From assembly GCA_934047225.1 (NCBI GenBank), contig OW203992.1, forward strand, positions 6,065,501 through 6,129,500: a stretch of DNA of 64,000 nt, written 5' to 3'. The stretch is from Ypsolopha sequella (taxonomy: Eukaryota; Arthropoda; Insecta; Lepidoptera; Ypsolophidae). The translations under genes were made by a program, and so were the position numbers. A model generated the notes under the pieces. The model worked only from the letters and a program-made list of their open reading frames with translations, searched no databases and was not told where the DNA came from. Of this stretch, positions 22,811 through 34,154 are shown in pieces. The first letter of the stretch is position 1. Each line of letters starts with the position of its first letter.

Positions 22811-23567
22811 TAAGATGGCCTAGGTTATTACACGTCAAGTTCGGTTAAGCAACATATATGGTATACACGTGTTTATGGATCGTACATTACATGGGTTTTC
22901 ACAGACATTTTGCATATCACAGGTCATTATCAGCAGCAGTGCTTTGACATGCAGGTAGGGTTGCTATCTGTAAAACCTATGAACTAGGACAGGGAGCTCA
23001 AAAACCCCTTTTGAGTGTAAAACCCGGAAAGCCGTCTTTTCTTTTTTTCTTCACAAATGAAATGAAATAAGTATAAAATAATTTAAATATTAAACAGTAT
23101 ATTTTTCTCATCAAATAAAAACAAATCTAACTAAGAAGTAAACTAAACATGCTTTCTCTTCATTTTGGTAACAAAATTAACTTTAAATAACTAAACATAA
23201 AATTCTGAGGTTTTCTCACTTCTAAAAAAATCTAGGAACAATACATTTATAAATTTTCTATCAAAGAAGCTGAATATCTGCTTTTCTGCGAAAATTTTAA
23301 ACCAAAATGCAAAACCCCGTCCGGACGTTTCCCGGACGCCCTCCAAACTAGGAAAAATCCGGAGCATTCGTAACCTGATAAAGCATTAAGAAGTTTTTAT
23401 TTTATATTACATTTTTTAAGACTGTAAACCAAATGTTTTATTTCTTACTTTATTCCTGAAATAATACATTCATTTTTGCAAAGGTGACTCCAACCCTTCT
23501 TATCACCAATGAACATAATTCAGATTTTTTGTCCTTATTAAAAGTAATTTGAATACAAAGTGATATC
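22811..23567. other. No gene recognised
   Basis: Unassigned AT-rich DNA. About 23325-23355 has CGTCCGGACGTTTCCCGGAC, a short GC-rich palindromic patch. Confidence 0.3.
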
Positions 23568-23820
23568 CATCCATCCATCAGCCTAGTTCGTCCACTGCTG
23601 GACGTATATAATATCCATCCCTAATAGCCGGGCCTTATTTGGAACAGACTGGTGACGGACAGCGGCGTCACTGGTGCGAGGGTTCCGGCACCGCGCTCAC
23701 CAACCCGCCTGCCCAGAGTGTGTGAGTATGGGCAATTCTTCCAGGATGAACACCGGGAGTGGCAAAGTCCTGGAAAGGCTTATGTCCAGCAGTGGACGAA
23801 CTAGGCTGATGGATGGATGG
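23568..23820. mobile_element. Rearranged copy of the (GATG)n retroposon with inverted ends
   Basis: Starts ATCCATCCATCAGCCTAG...GTCCACTGCTGGAC, the reverse of the normal 3' end. It then joins at about 23612 to the internal part (ATATCCATCCCTAATAGCC...) and runs to a normal 3' end GTCCAGCAGTGGACGAACTAGG...GGATGGATGG. The 5' half is missing. Confidence 0.75.
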
Positions 23821-23876
23821 ATTTGGAACAATAACCACCTGTATACTTATATATTTAAAACATGCAACAATATTAA

Positions 23877-24203
23877 GTTTCCAAGCCGGATTGTGAAAAA
23901 CCCGCCTTTTTCTAATTACTCGTAACAGAACACTTATATTCAAAATTTACTCAATAATTCCTCAACGAAACCTTATTACCTATGGATGTGTTTTGTGTAA
24001 ACAGTCATCGCAAAGTTCCCATTTTTTTCCGTAAATTTAGAATTTTGAAGTTTAAAATTTTAACAATTTTATAAATGTACACAAAACTAAGGTACTTTTA
24101 ATAAGGTTTTGTTGAAGAACAATTTAGTAAATTTTGAATATGAGTGTTCTGTTTCGATTAATTAGAAAAAGGGGTTTTTCACAATCCGGCTGCTAAACGG
24201 GTC
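23877..24203. mobile_element. TTAA-flanked MITE, ATCCGG...TTTTTCACAATCCGG family, copy 1
   Basis: GCCGGATTGTGAAAAACCCGCCTTTTTCTAATTA... is inverted at the other end (TAATTAGAAAAAGGGGTTTTTCACAATCCGGC). Long arms continue through GAACACTTATATTCAAAATT. TTAA is present at both borders (23873-23876, 24204-24207). A better preserved copy lies at 61465-61842. Non-coding. Confidence 0.75.
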
Positions 24204-24207
24204 TTAA

Positions 24208-25107
24208 CCATTTCTTAGAAAAATGTCTGGCAAAGCACCAATGTAAACTAGGAGAGTGACAAAAGACCTGACCTGTCACACACCTGTCACACACCTGTCA
24301 GATGCAAAGGAAGCTATAACTTTCATCTTTGACAAATCACCTTGCCCAGTGACAGTTCTGGTCATTTTCACAAATGTCTGTGGTCATTTCAGTAGTTCAC
24401 ATAAAATATGTTTTGTATACAGTCAGTTATTGTTTATTCTTAAAATTCGTATCCTATGAAAAAAATTGACTGTTGCCGGGCCCGAATGGCCCGAAATATA
24501 TCTCGCTAAAATTTTATTTACATGTGTTAGGCATTTTATTAACCCATTGTAATACAGTGTCTCTCGTAAGAGTGCACATCCAAAAAGGGGTCAAAATTGA
24601 CAAAAAATAAGTTTTCTTTTTTGTTTTTATTTTTAGTTAGCCCATTTTCATATCAGATTAGAAACGTCAAAGATTGTTTGTTGTTTAATTATTTAAAAGG
24701 ACAAAAAAGTCAACATTTAATATTTATTTACTAAAAAAAAAACATACTTATGAAGTGAAAACTCCAAAGTGTAACGCAAGCTTCAGTTTAACATCAAGCT
24801 GTGAACTTTACGCTATTCACTGTAACTTCTGAAGCAAAAGTTTTCATTTAACAAGAATGTTTGTGAACACTTTAACAGTGATATTGAGTTTAAAAGTTTG
24901 TTATTGGTGGTTCCACAGTTCTTAGAGCTTTTTTGTATTGAATACACGTTGTAAAGTCTGAAAGTTTGGCAAAAATCTTAAATGTAAGAAGAGAGCTAAA
25001 ACTTCTTGGGGTTTCCTAATTACTAACCATAATTCGTACATTATATTCACTATGAAAACCGATTAAAAAGCTTTGCTGTTCTTTTTCAATGTTTCTGTTT
25101 TTATAAT
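24208..25107. other. No gene; contains a hammerhead-like relic
   Basis: Apart from the motif at 24466-24506 I see only AT-rich unassigned DNA. ACACACCTGTCACACACCTGTCA near 24277 is a short tandem pair. Confidence 0.3.
24466..24506 (+). ncRNA. Hammerhead-ribozyme-like motif, one core change
   Basis: The order is TTGA, CTGTTGC, C, GGGCC (loop CGAAT) GGCCC, GAAA, TATATC, TCGC. Stem II is perfect, GAAA and a C at the predicted cleavage position are present, and the arrangement matches the motif beside the Penelope-like element at 40.1 kb. The essential CTGA has become CTGT, and stem I is short. It is probably an inactive relic. Confidence 0.5.
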
Positions 25108-25599
25108 TTAATAACAATGATCTTCCAGCCCTAGATATCTTACTCCATATATAGACAGTTGAAAATCATGGCCCAAGTTTGTGGTTACATCTATACATCG
25201 AAACAAAACAATAATAACATAAAAGCCAAGTAAGGATGTTTCGTTAATAGACCTTGTCCGCTCTAGCATAAGATTTGTTTTCCACGATCGATGTGAGCAG
25301 AAATTCTATTTTGCTTCCGTAGCTCACAAAAAGTCGTAAAACCATATCGACCAGCCAGCGAATATAGAGCTCAATGTTAATTATTTTTATATCTTTCACC
25401 TTTATGCTAATGCATTAAGGTAGAAAACGGATTGCATCATATTGTCGATTTACGCCGTATTATTGTTGAAACAGGCAAAGTTAGTTTTAGGACTATAAAA
25501 GGAATGGAGTCGCGCTTCGTTTATTTTATCCACTGATGACGATGATGACGGAACAAAGAAGACGTAATTTATTATTTATATTTAAGGTACGTATGTACT

Positions 25600-25672
25600 A
25601 CATACAAACAATCATACATAAATAAATATAGGTTTGTATATATTTATGTATGTATGATTGTTTGTATGTAAT
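25600..25672. repeat. Inverted repeat, CATACAAACAATCATACATA arms
   Basis: TACATACAAACAATCATACATAAAT... at 25600-25630 is inverted at 25640-25670. A very AT-rich hairpin that is part of a TATGTATG-rich tract. Confidence 0.65.
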
Positions 25673-26046
25673 ATGAATGCATGTAGCTTTTATATGTGGA
25701 TATATAATATATTTGTTTAATATAACCAGAGTTTGTCTACCCTGGATCGAAGCAGGTTTTTTCATTTGTACTTGTCACTAGAGGGCGCTGCAAAAGTAAC
25801 TCATTAATATAAAATAAACTAAAATATTGGAATAGATAGGAGCTTGATATATCACACAAATGTTATGAAATATTATTAGATACATCATTCGGGAAGAATA
25901 ACCACTGGATGGATTTCTATACAGTTTTCAATGTCAATTAGTGGTTTTTTCAGAAAAGTTTACGTACTGTAAAACAACATACAGTAGAACGAAATAAATA
26001 ATGCACTTCGGCAATATTCGGTTGTAAGTATAAAAAGCTACCTAAA

Positions 26047-26083
26047 AAGATATTGCATTGGTTCTAAATCAATGCAATATCTT
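26047..26083. repeat. 14-bp-arm hairpin
   Basis: AAGATATTGCATTG, a 9-base loop (GTTCTAAAT) and CAATGCAATATCTT pair perfectly. Function unknown; it is intergenic. Confidence 0.6.
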
Positions 26084-26760
26084 GTAAACGTATTTACAAA
26101 GAATTGCTAATATTACCGAGAAGCATTGTTTATTTTGTACTACTGTGAAATTTACATTTCATAAAAAATATTTAACATGTATTGTGATTCTTACGTCATC
26201 AAAAGAAATAAAACCGAAATTTTGACACAAAAACTTATTTATTAGATAATTAAGTGCCTTGGCACAAATTTAACTTATTATATACTTGTCTTTTTGAAGT
26301 GTACTTTTTTTCAACATTATCTTTTTTGCATATGTAATGTAGACGAGACGGACATCAACAAACTTTTCAATTACAGCCTTAGTCAAATCATACACATGAT
26401 TAAACTGATCTTTGGTGTGGGCATCAATTTTTAAACCATTCATTATACTTTAAACCCGGAGTCTTTACCACCAACCATTAATGAGGTATGTATGGTCAAC
26501 CAACATTTTTCCAAAAAAAAAATCTATTTTCGTTTTTTTGAATATTTTGTGTATAAATCTCGTTAATACCTTTTCTTAAATTACCATGAACATGGGTCTA
26601 GCTTCAGCCGTTTAGGAGATATGGGGCGTTGAAGTTTTGATATAAAAAAAATTTTCTTTACACATTGTACTCCAACCTTAAGGGTCTACAATCCTTTCGT
26701 TCCGAAGATATGCCCGAAAGAATATTTTGGCGAAAAACATTTTGGCCGATATTTTTTGGC

Positions 26761-27100
26761 ACATACCTAGTGTGATGGTCCTAGTGTCAGAACTGCCAGG
26801 GACATCCCTACTGTCAGGAACAACCGCAATTTCAGGCACATCCCTAGTGTCGGGTACATCCTTAGTGCCAGGAACATCACTATGAATGGCACATCCCTAA
26901 TGACAGGTACATCTCTTGTGTCAGAGACATCACTATTTCAAAGTCAAAGAATGCAAAGCACCACATCATGTCATGGGCATCACTACAAACTCGGGGACAT
27001 CATTATTTCGAATTCAAAAATAACAAGGCCCATCCCTAGTGTCAGGGACTTAACTATGCCAAATTCAAAGAATGTCGAAGCACATCCCTAACGTCATGGT
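26761..27100. repeat. Degenerate 18-bp minisatellite
   Basis: The unit ACATCCCTAGTGTCAGGN recurs about every 18 bases from about 26761, clearest at 26826-26960. Later units are more diverged and interrupted. Because 18 is a multiple of three, one frame reads as short G-T-S-L-V-S-like repeats. There is no start context, splice sites or flanking coding DNA to suggest a protein. Confidence 0.75.
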
Positions 27101-27129
27101 ATCGGATGGTTTTCAAAGTAAACATATGA

Positions 27130-28040
27130 ATTTCATACTAATTTACTAGACAAGAAATACTTACTGGAAACTTGAAATAGCTCTCCAGGATGAAATACTT
27201 ACTAGCTTGTCTAACTTTATTGTGTGAAATGATAACATTTGAATTTATTTTTGAGAAATATAAATTAACTGCTTATATCTGTATTAAATGATATTTAAAA
27301 ATAAATCAAAGAATAAAAAGAAATATTTATAAAAGGCGACTCCATTAAAACTTTTTGTACTATGTTCTTGTTGCTTGTCTACTTTCCTACTTTAACGTAC
27401 ATGAATTGTGATGCGTATGTAAGAGATAACAACAAAGCGAATGGCTGTTCAATTTTTTTCCGTTAAAACACCGAAATATTTACGATTTTAGTATTATTTA
27501 TTATATTTAAGCATATTTCTACAACTTTGATGTAATAAAAGGTAGTAAATACTGAATAATCACCAAAAATATGAGATGCCATCTCTTTTTTGCTGCGTTA
27601 TGGTGTCGTTTTTACACTTTATTAGGCAACAATTTAGCGTGTTGTGTCACGCGGGGTCACGCGCTGTCTGAACGAAAATCCCACTCCTCAACTGTATTGA
27701 GTGGGTTTGTACGGGGCCACTTTTGGCGCGCTGTCGCATAATCTAGGGCTGGAAGATCATTGTTTAATAACGACAGCAGAGTACCACAGTTAGTGTCACA
27801 GACCTACATCAGATCTACAACCAATCCGACATGAACACACTCCCCCAGCTAACATTCTATCTCCAATATTTCACCGTGAAATTCCAAAAATCAATTATTT
27901 TCTACCTTACAAACACCATAAGATATCTGCTTTGAAGAATGACTGAAGTTACAAATAATTACCGATAATGAAACACCAAAAACTGAGATTATTTATTTTT
28001 AACCGATACACTATTGGTTAGATAATTAAATAACTAAAAT
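27130..28040. other. LINE 3' fragment at about 27130-27320, otherwise unassigned
   Basis: ACTTGAAATAGCTCTCCAGGATGAA and what follows matches the reverse of 52880-52960. No gene. About 27590-27740 is a somewhat GC-richer patch (GTCACGCGGGGTCACGCGC) of unknown nature. Confidence 0.35.
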
Positions 28041-28200
28041 TTATTTATTTTTATTTTATTTTATTTGGGACTTCAACAGTACATACAGTTTTAATGATAA
28101 TACAGAAAAAAGGAGTACAGTAAATATCGCCAGTGACAGAAATCCACCGTAAATACAGTTAACAATAATAATTAAACAAAAACATACACGGGTGACTTAA
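28040..28200 (-). mobile_element. Reversed LINE-type 3' end
   Basis: TTTATTTATTTTTATTTTATTTTATTTGGG followed by ACTTCAACAGTACATACAG. A reversed A-rich tail with untranslated sequence. No coding part is attached. Confidence 0.45.
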
Positions 28201-28469
28201 TCTAGAGATTTAGGTTTCATCGCTTAACAAAATCATGAGCACACAACATATTATGTATCTATGTATATGTAAATATAAATATATATACATAATACATACA
28301 TATATATCAAAACATGTGTCAATAGACTATAATATATAAATAAATGTGTTATAATAAATAAGAAATATTTAGAATAAAAGTATTAAATGAATAAGAGACT
28401 ACCTTGTAAGAGTATTATATTGCATATATATTGAGTATATATTGCACAAATAAAAATTTGCGAAAGATT

Positions 28470-28626
28470 ACCACGTCCATGTGAAAAGTATTATATTTTG
28501 CGTTGTCCGGAGACGCAGAGATCGTCATATCATAACAGCCTTGGCAGTGCGCGCTAATATGAACGTTATTTCAATGTAATTTCCGTCGATATTTGTACCG
28601 AAACACATGAAGTTGCTAATTTAGGT
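28470..28626 (-). mobile_element. SINE body, reversed
   Basis: CACGTCCATGTGAAAAGTAT, GTCCGGAGACGCAGAGATCG, GCGCGCTAATATGAACGTTAT and TCGATATTTGTACCGA are the reverse of the tRNA-headed SINE family at 59 kb. The tRNA-like head is not evident here. Confidence 0.6.
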
Positions 28627-28767
28627 CAGGGAAGCGCAATTAGGCATCTTAAAAACATGGAAACCTACGTAGGTACCCAACGTACCTAAGATACGTATTC
28701 ACGATGTTTTGATTGATTGATTGATTCACCTTGTTTGTCCATGTATTTGGACAGCTTCAGTTACATA

Positions 28768-28967
28768 TACAAAGTGACTTTTTGATCATCGTCCAAAATT
28801 CATACTAGAGGCTTGGTAAGTGATCAGCATCATAAATCAATAAGAATTTTTGTGAAATTTCATTATATGAATTTTTCAAAAGTCGTTATTACCTATTACG
28901 TCATGATGCTGATCACTTACCAAGGCTCGAATATGAATTTGGACGATGTTCACAAATTCACCTTGTA
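28768..28967. mobile_element. TA-flanked long-TIR MITE, copy 2
   Basis: TACAAAGTGACTTTTTGATC to AAATTCACCTTGTA. Same ends and arms as 8403-8668, but about 65 bp shorter in the middle. Confidence 0.8.
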
Positions 28968-29426
28968 TGTATATCGTGTGAAACGTGTAAATATTCACAA
29001 AATATAAGGAATGCACACTAGGTTTGTTTTTATTGAAAATATTCATATATTAAGTACCTTGTAAAACATCACCTAACATCCACCTTTGCAGTTTTTCGCA
29101 TGTATGTAACAGAATTTCCGTCAAGCACGTGCAGTTACTCTGAAAGTTTGTTGATACGATCGATGCTAGTTATTTGTTGGAGCGGGCTCTTTGCTCTACG
29201 ATTTGTTGGAGCGAGCTCTATGTCTACGATGAACGTTGTTGAACTTTAGTTTAAAACCCTGTTATTGGGAAAAAAGTTACAGTTTCTTTTTTACTCAGAT
29301 CACTGGATCTAAACTTCTTATTTTGTCTATACATATGCAACATCTGTCCGTCTGTTTGGTTGTTACCCACCTGTTGAGAACCAGTTAACGGATTATAGTT
29401 TCACAGCTAGCTTGGTGGTTTTTAGG
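28968..29426. other. No gene; short tandem duplication
   Basis: ATTTGTTGGAGCGGGCTCT and ATTTGTTGGAGCGAGCTCT lie 31 bases apart near 29171 and 29202. The rest is unassigned. Confidence 0.4.
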
Positions 29427-30255
29427 GTTCCGTAGCATCTAAAAGGTACAAAAGGAACCTATGTGGTGAGACTCCGTTGTCCGTCCGTCCGTATGACATA
29501 GCCTCATAACTTTAGCACTGTTAAAAATAAAGACATAGATTTAATAAATAAATAAAAATAGAATTAATTTGCCCACATATCACGGTGTAAAAAAAAGTAT
29601 GAAAAATTTGAAATATTTCCACAAAAAAAGTTAGAAAAATAAAAAATATTATCCTAAAAATACAATATGGGTATCAAATTGTAGATATTAAAAAGCTGAT
29701 TCTAAAAATATATAGTTTTAATATATTTACTGACAATGGTTTCGAGAAATCTTAAAAAAATATATATGTATGTCCCCCCCCCCCTTATCTCCGAAACTGG
29801 TAGACCGAAAAATATGAAAAAAATGACAATTATAGATCATAACTCGCCAGTTATAGGAAAACTATAGCGATTAAAAAAATTCAGCACTAATGAGAAATGT
29901 AAAAAAGAAGTAAAATAAATAAAAAAATATTTTATAAAAATACAATATGGGAATCAAATTGTAGGTATTAAAAAGCTGATTGTAAAAATATATACTTTTA
30001 ATATATTCAGTTACACTAGTTTCAAGAAATCTTTAAAAAACCCCAAAAATATGTATGCTCCCCCCCCCCCCTTATCTCCAAAACTGGTGGACCAAAAAAT
30101 ATGAAAAAAATCATGGTAATATGTGTTTACGTAAAGATTACAGGGAAAATAAAGCGGTTGAGAAATTCACGAAAAAAAAATTACAAAATTAAATTTATCA
30201 TCCACAATACGGAATCCTAGGTATGCGAGTCTGACTCGCACTTGGGCGGTTTTTT
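29427..30255 (+). repeat. Long AGGGTTCCGTA...GCACTTGGGCGG(T)n element with 280-bp internal tandem duplication
   Basis: Complete ends: AGGGTTCCGTAGC, a (CCGT)n run, and TGCGAGTCTGACTCGCACTTGG. The blocks starting TACAATATGGG at 29661 and 29941 are two copies 280 bp apart, each carrying an uninterrupted C run (11 and 12 bases) followed by TTATCTCC.AAACTGGT. It is non-coding and of a type very common in Lepidoptera (from recall). Confidence 0.75.
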
Positions 30256-30385
30256 ATAAGCAATCACACATCACAATCAGTATAATGTCTAAAATTCTCA
30301 AGTGACTGAAATGACGTATATTCCCTGAAAATAAATTAAAAATAAATCTTTTAGAAATTAAGCTATGGGAATTATTCCATACGAA
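30256..30385. repeat. Fragment of the 20.75-kb repeat
   Basis: AAGCAATCACACATCACAATCAG, TCTAAAATTCTCAAGTGAC and TTAGAAATTAAGCTATGGGAA match the 3' part of 20755-21220 and 51425-51850. It abuts the preceding element. Confidence 0.6.
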
Positions 30386-30450
30386 GTTCAATCTAGTTAA
30401 AGCGAAAGTAAGAATCAGGGGTTGTGAAATCCTCAACTGTGGAACTGAGA

Positions 30451-30700
30451 GTTTATTTATTTATTTATTTATTTCATGGAAAAGACACAGAAGTAAATTA
30501 CACATAGACACATATTAAAGTATAAGTTAAGGTTAATAAAATTAATTTCCTCTACGCTTTCCTCAAATCTTTGTAGAAACTAATTGGTGAAATTTCTGAA
30601 TAAAATAATATATTTAAAATAAAATAATGAGGTAAAGTTTACAAAGCAATTTATAACCGGTAAGTACAGATTTATAACTAAACCTAGCATTCATACACAC
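30451..30700 (-). mobile_element. Reversed LINE-type 3' end
   Basis: (TTTA)n at 30451-30474, then CATGGAAAAGACACAGAAGT and untranslated-looking DNA. No conserved protein part. Confidence 0.4.
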
Positions 30701-32136
30701 AATCACACACATGCAATCTCACATACCATCGTTCACGCATACACATGCCTATTTATTTGATCTTATATTTATTTACGATTTCTTATATTAGTTTTTTAGT
30801 ATCTAGAATTGTCTAACATCTTTTTTAAATTTGATTTTGTTAGTGTTAAATATTTCTACGGTAAGGAGTTGTTTATTGTAGGAGTTGCAGATTCTTCGAA
30901 GGGGGGCTCGACAGCCTGCGTTACTGCGTGAAGCAGGAACTGAGAATAAAGCCTTAGGTCGTGTAGAGCGCGCGGGCGTTCTAAAGTTAGTCATATAGTA
31001 AGTCTAGAGTTAGTCATATAAGTCATCATAACATAGAAATTACACTTTTTGATGCGGTTGTCGCTGTTACACTTCGGGTTACTTTGGAAAAGTTTCAGTG
31101 TGCGTATAACATCGCTGTGAACAATTTACAGCAGTAACCAATTTGTAAAACAAATCGAAGAAAAAGCGGCCAAGAGTAAAAATTCTGTTCAGCGTGAGCG
31201 GAACCGCAGGCAAAAGGCTGTTCTTTAAAATACAGCCTGCTATTTTGTTTGAAACATTGCATGTACAATCTTAAAATCATACACGCCGGTATTAAGGCCC
31301 TACGCATCCATCACAATAATCGTATTAAGTAATTTTGAACTCAATGATATTGTCAGAAAGTCTACACTAGAACGCTCGCTTCGTGCGCTGCGAGCACGCA
31401 TAATCGGTGAATTTGCGAGGTTTTTCTGGAATTTCTGAAAAAGTATTAAGAAATAAATAAAAATAGGTCGATAAGTGTCTTTAGTTATCTGTAAAGAAAA
31501 TTCAGGAAAAGTTTTAATTCTCTCCGTTGAACACCTTTGCTATAAACACATTTATTCGCAATTTGACGAGCTTACTTTGTGATTTTTTTCTATCTAGTGA
31601 AGTTTACTCAATTACGTTTTTAGATCAACTTATGTTTAGAGTATATCCTCTATTGTAACATATATTTAACTTGTATTTGAATGAGATATTGAACTGACAA
31701 TATTAATTAAACAAAATGCTCATTTTGGAATGGCAGGGCCTTAAGCAGAAAGTCTTGTATTTCTATTAACTTCCTTGATGCCACAATTAGCATAACTTTA
31801 CATAGTTCCGGCATGGAGTAGAGCCAGAATATTGTCCGTGAAGCCCTTGGAATGGGAACTTTGAATCACGTAACAAATTTGTAATATGACGAGCTATAGG
31901 ACAAACCCCAGGCCAGTTGGGGATGAACCCTGCATAATGTTCGCATATTTCATACTGGGCCCCGATTACACATAAGATAAGGGCTTTATGTACGTAGTGA
32001 AACAAGTGTTGATTCTTATGCATTAAAGTAGGTATAAACACATCTAAATAAATTAGAATGCGATAATAATTTTTTGCTACTGTCACTCAAAAAGGGGTTA
32101 TTGGTTAACCGATACGATAACAGTAAATAAAACTCT
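30701..32136. other. No gene recognised
   Basis: Unassigned DNA. The open frames at 30803-30994, 31095-31307 and 31787-32086 (all -) have no recognisable domain. Confidence 0.3.
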
Positions 32137-32280
32137 ATCGGTGTAACTACAAAACGGTGTTTAACTTTAGACAGTGTTTAAATCTGTTGCTGTCACTCTT
32201 TTACAATATGAAAGAAAAGGCGACAACAACAGATTTAAACACTGTCTAAAGGTAAACACCGTTTTGCAGTAACACGGTAT
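32137..32280. mobile_element. Inverted-repeat MITE
   Basis: ATCGGTGTAACTACAAAACG...TTTAGACAGTGTTTAAATCTGTTG is inverted as CAACAGATTTAAACACTGTC...CGTTTTGCAGTAACACGGTAT. The arms are about 54 bp with few mismatches. TA-rich borders fit a TA-target element but no duplication is proven. Confidence 0.75.
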
Positions 32281-33218
32281 ATTTCTCACCGAGTGCAAAA
32301 ACTTAAATTTTAATTAGTTCATACCTTTCTGGGATAGGCAAAGGTACCTGTTGACGATACAGCCATGTCTTACCTTTTTTTTTTCAAGATCCAAAGGCAC
32401 GAACAACTAAGTCTGTATTTTCTTTATTTATTCTTCTTAAAATAATTCAAAAGCCCACATCCACTTTTGAGTCAAATAAAAACATTTTTAATTTGGAACA
32501 AGCGTGTATATACAATAAACAAAAAGAAATGTGCTAAACGTATTTTCTGGCTACCGGATTGCTCAAATTTAAAAATTTTTCTCTGTTAATTTTTTCGTAG
32601 TCAATGGTATAAAGGAGTACATAACCCATGAAAAAAAAATAGGCTCGCTAAGCTCGGGATTTACTTTAGAATTACTCGAAGGAAATTTCCTTTTTTTTTT
32701 CACTTGTATCAACTACAGACAAATTTTAAAAAATTAAGATACCAGCTTTTTCCAAAGTAGTGCCAATATTCTACTTCATAAGCAGCTTGAATGAACTTAA
32801 ATGATACCTATAAGCCCATGCTATAACGGCTTGAAAAGAAGAGTCAGTTAACAAAATTGTACACTAAAGTTTTGGATGTTAAAGTTCAAATTCCTATTAA
32901 AGTTGAAATTCCAGTTTAATCCTGAATTATCCTCAGTTTTCCCAGTGAATTGCGCCTAATTCACAATTGGATTAAGTTTCTAGTAGAATGAGCTACTTGA
33001 CATGATATATGGAATTGAACTATTTTCGTCGGATTTCACTTCGAATACGCTCGAAGTTTCAAGAGCATGCGGTGGGTTTATAGCTTGAAAGAGCTTTCAA
33101 AAGATCTCAAGACATTTTAGTTTTCAGAGCAGAATATCAAGGCTACAGTAGGTAACCTTTGATCTTTTCTTTCATAGTATAGATAGATATTATTTTCATT
33201 TATTTATCAACAAAATAA
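32281..33218. other. No gene recognised
   Basis: Unassigned AT-rich DNA. Confidence 0.3.
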
Positions 33219-33699
33219 TCCCACTAATATTATAAATGCAAAAGTTTGGATGGATGTATGGATGGATGTTTGTTACTCCTTTACGCTGTAAATACTGAAC
33301 CGATTGGGCTGAAATTTTGCACAAATGTAGTTCGAGACCTGAAATAGGATATAAGCTACTTTTTATCTCATAAATCAGTTCCCAAGGGAACAAGAAATAG
33401 TGTTGTTCAGAGACGCGGCTTTGCCTTCAGCCTTGCCAAACATACTACTACGGGATTATATCAGTTATCAAAGACCGCCAAAGAGACATTAGCAGAGTAT
33501 TAATTCAGAGAAAAAAAATAGCGTCGATCAGAAAAGCGGCTCGGCCAAAGACACTTTACATGAGGATCAAATTAGAGATGATGAGAATCCAAAACACTTC
33601 ATATCTCCTAAACAGAGTCAGGTCAACTACGTACTAAAACATTAATCAGCTGAAAACGAAAACTTATCAACGCGGGCGGAGCCGCGGGCAAAAGCTAGT
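33219..33699 (+). repeat. Lepidopteran TATTATAAATGC...GGGCAAAAGCTAGT repeat
   Basis: Starts CTAATATTATAAATGCAAAAGT, followed by a GGATG-rich run and ACTGAACCGATTGGGCTGAAATTTT. Ends GCGGGCGGAGCCGCGGGCAAAAGCTAGT. This is a very common dispersed unit of moth and butterfly genomes (from recall). The CTAGT end would fit a Helitron-like terminus, but the class is uncertain. Confidence 0.65.
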
Positions 33700-34154
33700 A
33701 CAAAAATATTTTAAGTACTTGAAGTGCTGGGTAAAAAGGCCCTGCCTCTGCATATCTTGCAGCCAGTAGACAACTACGCTGTTATTATGCCAGAACCATT
33801 GATTTGTCGCTCATACTTCCGACATAAGTAACCTGACAAATGCATAATGTATGGTTTTCTGTCCAAAGGGTTAAGACTCCGTTGTCCGTCCATCAGTAGG
33901 TCAGTGGTGTGTAGTCACAGGCTCATATATTTTACGTCTTAAAATTCAATACAAAAATGGTATTTATTTACACACACTATTACTAAAAAACAAGTGTCCA
34001 AAATTCTTCAAAATTTTGTAAACATAACAAATAACGATTTTTTTTTCCAACAATTACCATCTAATTCCTATCTAATTATGCAAGTATTGAAGTTATCTAT
34101 CTGTTTTCTTGCATTTATTTGGAAAAATCTTTGAAAAACTACAACAAAATTTAT
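33700..34154. other. AGGGTTCC-family remnant and unassigned DNA
   Basis: About 33860-33900 (AGGGTTAAGACTCCGTTGTCCGTCC) is a worn left part of that repeat. No gene. Confidence 0.4.

Larger units (their letters stand above)
25108..27770. other. 2.6-kb interval bounded by a 23-bp perfect inverted repeat; no transposase seen
   Basis: ACAATGATCTTCCAGCCCTA... at 25114-25136 is exactly inverted at 27741-27763, with TTAA just outside or overlapping each end. Inside are only short open frames, two hairpins and a minisatellite. It may be a decayed non-autonomous element or two fragments in opposite orientation. Confidence 0.35.

Noticed and set aside
25530..25570. CTGATGACGATGATGACGGAAC considered as a hammerhead core
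   Set aside because: No GAAA at a workable distance and no stem II pairing.
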